A stretch of 64,000 nt of DNA from Aurelia coerulea (taxonomy: Eukaryota; Cnidaria; Scyphozoa; Semaeostomeae; Ulmaridae). Below the pieces are notes generated by a model. It did no database searches. It worked only from the letters and a program-made list of their open reading frames with translations, and was not told the DNA's origin. Below are positions 1 to 23,300 of the stretch, piece by piece. The translations under genes and the position numbers were made by a program. Position 1 is the stretch's first letter. Every line of letters starts with the position of its first letter. The stretch spans positions 19,203,501 to 19,267,500 of the forward strand of contig CM076955.1 of NCBI GenBank assembly GCA_039566865.1, in the 5' to 3' direction.

Positions 1-63
1 GGCTCGCCAGCCAGCAAAACGATGACAAGCGATTTCTTCAAACCAAACGAAAGAGTCGAAACC

Positions 64-528
64 AACAAGGGCAGATTTTGAAATACAACAACAACAGTTG
101 CGTTTGATTGACACCTCAATTCAAAGCGATTAGCGACTGCAGACAAAGGAATTTTTCTCAACCAGTAATTCAAAACAAACAAAGCCGCAAAAGTTTCCTC
201 CAAACTAGCAGGGCAAACTCTCGCCTTCTGCAAGCGAAAGGTAGTTTTTTTTAGAGAAGTTATGTGCTTATAGCGAAAGAAGAAGGGTGAATCTAAAGTT
301 CTGTCTGGCGGATTTTGTTTATTTGATTCAGGAGCTGTTTTGTAATCGTTTCATTTAAACCCTAAATACGAGAGAATTGCAATGCCTTCTGCTCGGCTTC
401 TGAATCAAATAGACGAAATCCGCCATTGTTGAGAGAATTTCCTTCGTCTGCAGTCGCTAATCACTTTGAATTGCGGTATCAATCAAACGCAACTGTTGCT
501 ATTGTATTTCAAAATCTGCACTTGTTAG
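64..528. mobile_element. Foldback (Mutator-like) MITE, internally deleted copy
   Basis: Palindromic copy of the AACAAGGGCAGATTTTG family (see 8262-8860). The left arm runs 64-~315 and a diverged right arm reaches 528. The target duplication is no longer visible. It lies left of the first visible SEC14-like exon. Confidence 0.65.
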
Positions 529-532
529 GCAG

Positions 533-832
533 AACAGTGTGGTAGAAGGGCTCGATTTCAGTAAGAGCCCGATGACTTGAGCGTCATGACAAGGGGTCGC
601 CCACTTGATTTGGTCCTTCCTGCGATCCGTAAACATATTAAACTGGGTTGGTGAAGGTGAAGGTGAAGGTGAAGTTGCGTTTTCAGCGCCGAGCGCTGGG
701 ATCGCAGAAATAGGCAGTCCGCGACCCCTTGTCATGACGCTCAAGTGGTGGGGCTCTACCGGGTATCGAACCCACTCCGCCTGACTATTCTGGCTGCAAA
801 GTCAGAGGATTACACCACTGCGCCACAACACC
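533..832 (-). mobile_element. tRNA-derived SINE-like element (tRNA-like head at 751-832)
   Basis: Minus-strand 832-751 carries a pol III A box (TGGCGCAGTGG, 825-815) and B box (GGTTCGATACC, 772-762) with a long variable-arm-like insert, as in Leu/Ser class tRNAs. The acceptor stem and anticodon stem pair poorly, so it is not a functional tRNA. A body with a GGTGAA microsatellite (647-674) follows. The segment 574-599 is an inverted copy of 720-745, so the body is itself a hairpin. Confidence 0.5.
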
Positions 833-1033
833 TTCTACGTCTACGATATAATTTCATCAGCAGGTTAAGATAAGAATCTTTGGAATTCCTGAGTTATATC
901 AGTACAATCGTTCAAAGCTGCAAGATTTTTGAACCCTCCGCAGTAACTGATAAAAAATTAATCGAGAAATAAATGATTGTACATGACAACTTTATGGAAA
1001 CTGCATTTCTTCTCGTATCTCTTTGCTGTTATA

Positions 1034-1647
1034 CCGGGTGAGTCAGAAAAAAGAATCCCCGTTTGAAAGGTCACGGCTCCCTGGATATGAAGACAATGAT
1101 ATCGGCAAATACATGGTTTAGTGGTAGAAATATTCAAATCTACTATAAAATTCACCTGACTGAAATCGGCCACTCCATTCTGAAATTATGAGGGATTTTC
1201 TCCAGGAAGCCTCTTCAAAAAACCTTCAAAACATGCCCAAAATCATGAACAGATTTCCCTAACATTTCTGCCTTACAATGGCCTTACAGCAATGACTTGT
1301 GAACGCTATCCTCTTGGGAGGATGAACAAGTCCTCCCCCTGGTATCGATGACCTATTCAGGGGGATTCCATTCTCCCAAGAGGACAAAATACATGAATTT
1401 ATGTGAGTGTCATCAATTTTAGTAAGGAAAATGTGCTCATTGTTTTCATTCGTTTTTGCAGGTTTTTGAAGGGGCTTTCTGCTATACACCCATATACACG
1501 GGAAGGAATGGCTGATTAAGGCCAGGTAAATTACTGAACCTAATGGAACATATTGGCAATGAAACAAGACATTTTTCAATATTATTGCTTTGATATTCAT
1601 GGAGCAGTGGCCTTCCAAGCGGGGATTCTTTTTTCTGACTCACCCGG
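1034..1647. mobile_element. TA-flanked MITE with CCGGGTGAGTC termini
   Basis: Inverted termini CCGGGTGAGTCAGAAAAAAG at both ends, flanked by TA (1032-1033 and 1648-1649), 614 bp. It is a close relative of 25458-26085. No transposase is present. TA duplication suggests a Tc1/mariner-type donor. It ends 50 bases before the SEC14-like exon at 1700. Confidence 0.8.
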
Positions 1648-1699
1648 TAGAAACCACGGAGGACTAATTCTAATGTCGCACGTGATTTGTAATTTGTAG

Positions 1700-14789
<13,090 letters not shown>

Positions 14790-14851
14790 CATGCCAAAGA
14801 ATCATACATCGCAAATGGTTGTTCTCCTTATTCATTTGTAGAAGCTCCATG

Positions 14852-14992
14852 GTAGCCTGCGTGTAGACTTATGACGATGAGTCCCTTGTATCCCTGCAGT
14901 AAATCTTGCTCAACTGTTGACCGAAGCGTCACCCGAAAGTAAAAAAGCACAGGGATACAAGGGACTCATCGTCATAAGTCTAGCCTGCATGC
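14852..14992. mobile_element. TAGCCTGCGTGCAGACT hairpin MITE
   Basis: Arms TAGCCTGCGTGTAGACTTAT and GACGATGAGTCCCTTGTATC read inward from both ends. Relatives at 15185-15240, 29560-29660 and 42488-42617; related short hairpins at 41871-41938, 27873-28108, 39169-39227 and 51148-51222. Confidence 0.7.
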
Positions 14993-15389
14993 ACTCCGTG
15001 GCAGCCCTTTACCACATTTGTGTCCGCCATTTACCAGAACAAACCGCTCTGCCCAGTCTCGTTGGTTGGTTTTCGAAATGGTCTAGACTCGTTCAAAAAG
15101 TCTTTTGTTTCGCTCTCCAACTGACTTCGATAACAACAACAACAACAACAAGAACAAGCGAAAATTAGAGGAACTTATGTTATGAGTCCAGAAATGGTCT
15201 ATAGCCGGCTGATTGATAATCTAAGTCCCTTGTATCCCTGTGGTAAGTGATGCTCAACAGAACTCACAAGAAAACAACGAAAAAGATTCCGCGCTAAGGT
15301 TCATTGTCAGCTAGGACCTCACAGAGACGAAATACTGCAAAATCCCATTCAGCACACAGTTAATGACAAAAACTTAGCATACATAAGTG

Positions 15390-15560
15390 GTTTAAAGTTC
15401 ACATTTGTCGATTACAGTTTACAGTTTTTTCCTAGTGATTTTTAACTGTATATTGTAATTAAGTTTTTATCAGAGGGTCCCTTGAAAAACAGCTTCTGCT
15501 GAAGGGCAACCCTCCTTAAAAGAATCAAATATGAACTATGAAAAATGAAATATGAAGCTT
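15390..15560 (+). mobile_element. LINE (CR1/L2-like) 3' tail
   Basis: Ends with the motif GGGTCCCTTGAAAAACAGC..GCTGAAGGGCAACCCTCC followed by AAATATGAA repeats, as at 56730-56800. Only the 3' untranslated tail remains. Confidence 0.55.
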
Positions 15561-17191
15561 GAATCACACTGGAAATCGTGGAATTTTGTGAGCTGATTGC
15601 CACCACAATTTCTTCTGTGTGAAGGCCTAAATAGGGTTAAGATTTTCAGAATAGTATCATGAGTCACTATTGACCGAAGCGTCCGAAGCGTTTTCTCGTC
15701 TTCTTACGAGCACTTTAAATATAGGTGAATTCAACTTTACAAAAATTTCATGGTTGCAAAATGACTAAAATGGGCCCTAAAACACTTGATCAAATCGTTA
15801 GGACTCTCCTCACACAACAATACGAACGGGCGTTTCACCTCTCCCAAGAGTTATAAGACATAGATTCTCAAACAGATACTAAAGATTTTCAATCCCATAG
15901 CATAAAATGTGCAGACGATATCTCTTACACATGAGAAATTGCACTTTCTCTAATGTTCTGAGTGAGGAGTCCTTTATGATCTAATCAAATACTTTAGGCC
16001 TTTTTCAGTCATTTTGCAACCATAAAAGTTTTTGCAAACTTGAATTTACCATCTTTTCCAGTGCTCGCAAGAAGGCAAGAAAAATCACAAAAATACTTTG
16101 ATCTTTTGGCTTTCAACTAGAACGTGAATCATTCAAATCCATGAGGTACTTGTGGTGCTACAAGTTTTCGAAAGTGGGAACTTTTTTCTGGCTCACCTGG
16201 TATGTTCAATTTTGAGTCTTTTCTCTTCCTGAACTATTGCGTAGAAGTCGATTTAGGATACGGGTTAGTATTGGACGATATCGAGTGATATTTTGGGTGA
16301 TAATATATCAACGGACACTTGGTGATAAATCATATCTATAAACATTGAGAAACTATGAATTTTTGATATTTTTTCTGGGTTCTGTTTACCTTACATGTCC
16401 GTATATCTTCCTGAAGACAAGGTTGTTTGATAACATTTGCAAGTCTAATTTTAGTTAACGGTGTTTGGAGTTCTTAATTCAGAGATGGAGTGAGGGAGGA
16501 AGGTGTCCTATGTTACTTGGTCTCATACCACGCTCTTTTTCTCTGACTTTCTTTACCGGGTGTCCCACATGATGTGTTGGTGTTTGCCTAGCCCTAGGCC
16601 TAGCCGTAAAATCATGAGTTATTCAACGATTTCAGTGATTCACCTATCGTTTTGAAGTTGCGAGGCTAACTTCTATGTAGAAAGTCGTGTCACCTAAATC
16701 AGTCATTTGGGTCGTTTTTCTGGACAGTTTTATTTGGAAGCTATTTTTGAAAGTCTTGAGAAAAGATAAGCATTTTATTTGAAGTAGACTCACATAAGCA
16801 TGCTATAGCAAAAGTACTGCTAATGTAGGCCTACTTACGAAATTCCTTTGGAGCTTCCCGCAGATTCCTAGCCCTCCTACTTCAAAGTATGTTCCACGGT
16901 CTCTGTTTTCCCCAGTGCATCCTATGGGTCACTTGGCTCACGTTCTGGTAACGTGCATCCTAACAGTAAATGTGCTATCATAAATTATGGACCGATTTGG
17001 ATGAAATACCAGTTGTGATTGCCCTTCAACTCCATCTCTGAATTTAGGAATAAAACTGAAAGGAAAAATATGTGAAGCTCTCTTCCAAAGAGGATTGTAT
17101 CACATATCTAGTCATGTTGTATAGTTACCTTTTGAAGAGTTAGCATTTTATAGTAGGATGAGATTTCCAGTATTTCTTATTCACATTAGCA

Positions 17192-18103
17192 CAAGGGCGC
17201 CTACCTTGTAGAAAGTGTGTTTATTCCCAGTACTGTACCCATGACCCAGTACACATAGTAACCCAGTACACAGAGTAATTGGTGTCCTGTGACCCAGTAC
17301 ACAGAGTAATTGGTGTCCTGTTAATCTGTGTATATTAAATTTTCAAATTCTATCATCTGTTAATGTTGACCAATCAAAAATCACGCTGTCTGGTTCCCTA
17401 TGGCCAACTCGTATAACAGTTGATCTCGTATTACATCAACACTGGAATTTGAAACCACAAAGTTATTCATACGTCATCTTGACCTTGACAGGACTGACTC
17501 TGTCTGTGTACTGGGAAAGCATAGGTTCCAAATCTTTAACTCAGCGTAAAAAGGTGGGTGTAAAATTCAATGATCTATTTCTTCTGATTGAATGGCTTGA
17601 AAGAAACTTTAGATACTTATCTACAATTCTACCGTTGGACTTTCTAGAAATTTTGAATATTTTTCAAAATTATAGTGTATCTTACATTTCAGCTCATTTT
17701 AGGATGTGACGTCATCAAATTTCTAAATCATAAACCAGATGAGTGACAGACTTTTGCTTGATACCATATTGTAGGCATCCATAAACTATAGTTCTCTTCG
17801 AAATTACTTCATGTTGCGTGAAACGGTTTAGAAATTACGATGGTTTTAAGTTTTTTTGAAAATTTTTCTTGAATTCTTGAAAAGGAAGAAAAACACTCTA
17901 ATTCTGAAACTATTAAAGATTTCAGAAAAGTCCAACGGTAGAATCATAGAGAAATAGCTAAAGTTTCTTTGAAGTCATTCAGCTCAAAGAAATAGGTCAC
18001 TCAATTTTACACCGGCCTTTTTAAAGATTTTGAACCTATGCTTACTGGGAAGTGTTGTACAGTAGTGGGAATAAACACAGTTTCTACGAGGTAGGCGCCC
18101 TTG
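17192..18103. mobile_element. 912-bp TIR element with 7-bp target duplication
   Basis: Inverted termini CAAGGGCGCCTACCTTGTAG of about 48 bp, flanked by ATTAGCA at 17185-17191 and 18104-18110. Inside is a second inverted pair (AAAAGGTGGGTGTAAAATTC / ...ATTTTACACCGGCCTTTTT). The inner pair recurs at 35896-36410 and 62256-62937 without the outer termini. No transposase. Confidence 0.75.
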
Positions 18104-18529
18104 ATTAGCATTATTGTATTCGAACTGTATTCACCCATCTCCCATGTTTCATAATAATAATCATAAATCAAAATAAGCGTTATGTGTTTATTTATGGTTG
18201 ATTCTCAATGGTAGACCAATGCCCTGCAACCAAGATTTAAGCCTCTTGGCTCACAAAGTTTGTCTGTTTGTTTCCTACTCGGAAGTTTCATTATTCATGA
18301 AGTTTCTGAAATAATTCATAAAGATGGTCCAAGCATTATCTCAACAAGCGGTGGCCCATGGCCCAGTTGATACTGCACGAGTCTCCACTTCTCGGCACTG
18401 CATTGAATGATGGTAATGGCTTCAGACTGAGACTCATTACAATACAGCTTCAAAATATAGTTTGAAAAAGTAAAGGCCACGATACCAACGTCGATTGCCG
18501 GATCCGAAGATGCTTGCGATGACGAAAAA

Positions 18530-18884
18530 ATGAATAAATTTAAAGGCAGAAACACCGCAACACGACAAAAAACAACAGCAAATATGATTAATTTATTTTT
18601 TGCCAATATTTCGTCCTGCCATGCAGGACTTCTTCAGGGCTGTAATGTGACAGTTATAATAAAAATTCGAATATGTACAGCGATTTGAAAAGGAGAAGTA
18701 ACACGTGATTGGTTAGATATGATGGCTACGCAGAGGTTATATGGGTTAGGTTTATAACGGTTATGTAATGTATGTAGTAAAATGATGATGATGCTAATCA
18801 AAATAATAATGATAATAATAATGCTGATGATGGTGATAATAATAATAATATGATGATAATAATAATAATATGATGATGATGATG

Positions 18885-18915
<31 letters not shown>

Positions 18916-19610
18916 TATTGATTATGTAAATGCAATGTAAGAAACTAACTGCGATATAATGATAATAATAACGATGGGGATAATGAGGAGAATAGGTAAG
19001 GTAAGAGAGTGAGTAGATTAGGTTACTTACAACTGTGTTTGTTAGCGGTCTGTGGTTCTGTTTAGTCCGTTGGGTGAGAGAGTGTTCGCTAAGCCAATGA
19101 AGTAATTTTCCTTGGCTCGTCTAACACTCTCTCTGGTGTCATGTATCTTAAGTAGCGGTAGTAATTGTAAGTCTTGTACGGAGTGATTGGGTTTACAAAA
19201 GTGTTCTGCAACCCCGGATGTGTCGGAACGTTTGTTTATATTGTCTCGTCGGTGTTCGTTGAGTCTGTCCCTCATGCGTCGTCCTGTTTGTCCTATGTAT
19301 TGCCAGTCAGTCTTTTTGTCGCGTAAGCATCGTTTGCATACAGACTACTTTTTTGTAGGATTTTGGTCCCAGGCTAGAATTTGTGATAAATTTGTAGGCA
19401 GAAACACTGCAACACGACGAAAACACAACAGCAAATGCGTGTGAATTAAATATTTGTTACCACTATTTCGTCCTGTCATGCAGAACTTCGTAAGAGCCCT
19501 GAAGAAGCCCTACAATGGCAGGACGAAATATTGGTAACAATTACTTAATTCACTCGCATTTGCTGTTGTGTTTTCGTCGTGTTGCGGTGTTTCTGCCAAC
19601 AAATTAATTT
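18530..19610 (-). mobile_element. Penelope-like element remnant with GIY-YIG endonuclease domain
   Basis: Minus-strand frame 19347-19042 reads CKRCLRDKKTDWQYIGQTGR, then RMRDRLNEHRR and later ENYFIGLANTLSPNGLN: a CxxC followed by the GIY-YIG core YIGQTGR with its downstream Arg/Glu-rich helix, the C-terminal module of Penelope-like retroelements. An in-frame stop lies just upstream, and no reverse transcriptase is present. A ~100-bp sequence (GGCAGAAACAC..GCAACACGAC..ATTTCGTCCTG) occurs as direct copies at 18547-18650 and 19397-19500 and inverted at 19503-19602, like pseudo-LTRs. Confidence 0.65.
18785..18915. repeat. GAT/AAT microsatellite zone
   Basis: Imperfect runs of ATG, ATA and AAT triplets, including about twelve AAT/ATA units near 18885-18912. 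Confidence 0.85.
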
Positions 19611-20184
19611 CATTAATTCGTCACAGCGAGCATCTTCGGATCCGAAGATCGACTCTGGTATCGTTGCCTTTCCTTTTTCGAATTAGAATGTTTGGTTGAG
19701 TCCTCCAATGAGACACAATATAAAACCAAATTAGAAACTTTGAACGAATACAAGGAATTACATCGTCGTTCTAGGGAAAGGCCATTTTATTTCACATCGT
19801 TTTTTCTAAGAACTCCTGCGACTTCAAGGACTTAAACCAGGCTCAGCAAGAACTTTTATGCCAAACCATATCGAAAGTTGCAAACTTGTTTAGCTAAATA
19901 AGTGGAAAATCTTTGGTAACCTCTGAAATTTGATTTAAGTGGGGGGCTTTATAGTGAGGGGCTTGTTTAAAATCTGGCTTGGAAGGAGGGGCTTATAAGA
20001 GAGGGTTGTTGATACTGATAGAGAGGGAGCCAAATGGAGTTTTTTACGATAATCTGATGGAAAGTGATCGCGTTGGAATACAGGAAAAGTCGCAGTGTAG
20101 GAGCAGAGCGTGTACCGCAAATGATGCGCGGTTGACATCACGTTTTTTGGAATGTTGCGCTTGTTGCTGGATGGATTTGTAATG

Positions 20185-20324
20185 GTTTCATTTTCAATAA
20201 TGGCGGCGGACACAGGATCAAATCATCTCGTGATTTTAACCAACTACATAAAAATTTGATGAGCCACAAGAGCTGTTAATGAATCAAATCATTTAATGTC
20301 TTCTTATTGATCACTCTGGTTACA
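20185..20324 (+). promoter_or_regulatory. Possible iRhom promoter / 5' leader with YY1-like site
   Basis: ATAATGGCGGC at about 20195 matches the animal YY1 consensus (AANATGGCGGC) at ten of eleven positions and lies about 130 bases before the proposed iRhom ATG, a common placement for such sites near start regions. No TATA box or upstream exon was recognised. The ATG context is TTACAATGTC. Tentative. Confidence 0.3.
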
Positions 20325-23300
20325 ATGTCTAATTTGTACCAATCGACTACGGAATCGTTGGAGTCTTTAGATGCAGGAGGGCCTAACTGCGCACTGCCTC
20401 CCCTCCCTTGCAAGAAACGAAGAGCGATGGACAAGCCAAAGGGAGATGCTGTTGAGCTTGGTGATTTGAGGGAAAGAGAAAGAGGGCATGGAAGCAAAGA
20501 ACAGGAAAGCAGTCAGAGGTTTTATGAATTACTTTGATACCGAAAGATGTGATAAAATTCTTCTTTGCAGTTAGGTTTAAATCATCACGCCCAACAAAAC
20601 TACAATATTTTATGAATCAGAGATTCGATCCGAAACGCCGCATTCTAAAAAGATATTAGGGTCATATAAATTAAAGCATTTATATACGTTTGAAACAGTT
20701 GAATTCCAGGTGGTATGTTTGTACTTTCGGCTTAGTTTTTTAGACAAGAAAGGGCATAACAAGATTAAATGAGATTATGAGAAAATATTTAACTATTTTC
20801 AAGTTCATGGTTAGGCCTAGGCCTAGGAACACTTTGTAAGCCTGTTTTATTCATCTGAAAGTCAAAAGTTTTAAAATGGATTTGTTTATTGTTTTTGTTT
20901 ACACGTAATTTATCAACCACAGCAGGAAAGAACTCTCAGTTCAGACTGCATTTTATGCTGCACTTTGGGAAGATCCTGCACACCCAATTTCAGGTATAAT
21001 AAAGGAAGAACAGTTAATAGTTATCTTTTTTCAAACAATAGCCAGGTGCACATCTTCCATGCACACTTTGCAAACTTTCCAATCTGGCCGATGCAGTCAC
21101 CTGGCCCCTGCACGATTGCTGGCGTTATAACGCTAGAAGAGGAATACAAAGAGCAGGGTTTCTGAAGAGGGTGCCGAGGCTCTGGCCAATGGCCAGAGCT
21201 TGGCCGGAGCTGGGCCGGAGTCTTGGCCCTTTTTGTATTTTTTCGCCAGCTCCGGCCAGTTCCAGCCAGCTCCGGCCATTCAATAGAGAGCTCTGAAACT
21301 GTAAGATATCTTTTTGATAACTGCTTAGAACAAAATTTGGTGTTTATATCTGGTGTGGTTTATCATTCCAGCCAATACCCTTTTTACATTTATTTTCACC
21401 TGCTCCGGCCAGGCTCCAGCCAAGCTCTGGCGGAGCCTTGGCACCCTCCTGGTTTCTGTCCTGGAATCTGTCTGTAAAAGTGACAAAATACTATGTTCCG
21501 ATCAAAATGAGAAGGCCCTTTTTCTAGAAGTTCAGCATCCTGTTATGCTTTGGAAAAATTCCATATATTGAAATCCCAGAATGCAGAATCCCGTTGTTCT
21601 GGTAAAGCCCATTGCTCCCACTTGAAAATGATGAAGTTAAGGAAGTTGCATTTTTACCTACACGTATGAAAGCTGATCTGATTTCTTTCTGTAGGCTTTT
21701 GACAATCATAATAATGTCTTTTTATTTTCCAAACAGGGCTCATGCTTCTTTGTCATGCATGCCAACACACCCCAAACAAAAAGATCCTCGCAACACATCA
21801 AGTGAATCGTTGGATGGACAGAGTGGTGAGTTTGGAAGCCAAGGATCCATTAAAAAACCACCAATGAAAAGGCAGATGAGCAGAGCAAGGTCTGTTAGAA
21901 TGTAAGTGGAATTTCTGTTTTGAACCAACTTACTTTTAGCTGTCCCACAACGGGGGCTTTAAGGGATAGTGTATAGTGGGGTAAAATGGGTATGAGTTTG
22001 AGGTAAAATGAGTAGGGTGAAAAATTTGGATAAGTTTGCTAAAATGTTTGTTCACAGTTTTCCTCCAGCTACAACCATTCAAACTAACCACTTTGAAATA
22101 GTGAATGTTGGTTACCCCCAGCCTACCCATTTGACCCCTGCAGACCCTAGTTGATGTTGCTCATTTTCAGCCAAAATCATGCAACCAGGTTACTTAGTGA
22201 TAAGAGAGCACCATAGTTTGATTTGGATATCAATTATTCAAATATGATTTTTTCAGTGATAAGTTAAAGACAAATGACGGATATATAGCGCCTAGTTTAA
22301 AAATAGAACAAAAGATGGCTTAGTGCTTTCATTTGTTTAATTGATTTGCTAATCTCTCGATATCATCAAATACAATGGAATTCAATAGGTTATATTTAGA
22401 TTGCCCAGGCTCCTGATTTAAGTCACCTTATATCTCCGTCATTTGTCTTTAAAGCTTCTGCCTAAGTCAGATTTGTTGAACTTGTATATTCAGTAGATAT
22501 CAAGTATGAGAGGCAGGCATCAATGTTTTATTAACTAGTAGAGCCAAGGGAAATTTATCGTTAGTATCAGGGATCTGTTTGATGTGAAGATCTGTCTTGT
22601 TTTGAATTACAGGTTGTCCCAAAAACTGTGTCCTATTGTGCAATTGCTGTGGAGGAGCTGTTATTCAATAAACTTTCAGCTATTCTACAAAAGAGCCTGG
22701 ATCGCATGATATTATTATGCATTTTTATATGCGGAAGGTGTGATCAAGTGGTGTTTGAGCTTCTATCGTTATTGTGCACATTAAAAAGTTCTTCAAAATA
22801 TATATACCGGGTGAGTCAAAAAAACGTGGGGTGTTTGGCAGACTGTGACGTTGCTTGTAGCCACCCGATCGTCGTGAAATGAATTTGTCCATGCAGCAAA
22901 AGGTCTAACTTAGATTATAAGCCCAACCTCATTAAAATCGGTCACTTGGTGCATTAGTTAAAACGTATTTTCTTTGTAAGGCCTTGTATGGGAGTCTTGC
23001 AAACTGATGGAATCTTTAGCCAAGGCCCTTCAGCATTTTAGCCTTACCAAAGTTACAGATACATGTGGTATTATCAGGAGAGAAAACACTATTTCCTAAC
23101 TATTTCATTCTCCTCTCATAATACCACGTGTATCTGTAACTTTGGCAAGGCTAAAATGCTGAATGGCCTTGCTGGCTAAAGATTCCATCAGTTCAAACTG
23201 AATCAGTTTGCAAGACTCCCATACAAGGCCTTACAAAGAAAATTCGTTTTAACTAATGCACCAAGTGACCGATTTTAATGGGGTAAGGCTTATTATCTAA

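Larger units (their letters stand above)
14790..20324. other. Intergenic region between SEC14-like gene and iRhom: repeats only
   Basis: No conserved exon seen. Contents in order: TAGCCTG hairpin (14852-14992) and a partial second copy (15185-15240); a LINE 3' tail (15390-15560); a palindrome (15745-16030, arms ATGGTTGCAAAATGAC); an inverted pair ATTCAGAGATGGAGT near 16480 and 17030; a 30-bp tandem pair at 17260-17322; the 912-bp element 17192-18103; the Penelope-like remnant 18530-19610; a GAT/AAT microsatellite zone 18785-18915; half a CTGTAAAA MITE (19935-20010); then the possible promoter. Confidence 0.7.

Noticed and set aside
751..832. Functional tRNA gene
   Set aside because: Pol III boxes are good but the acceptor and anticodon stems do not pair properly, and it joins a repeat-like body.
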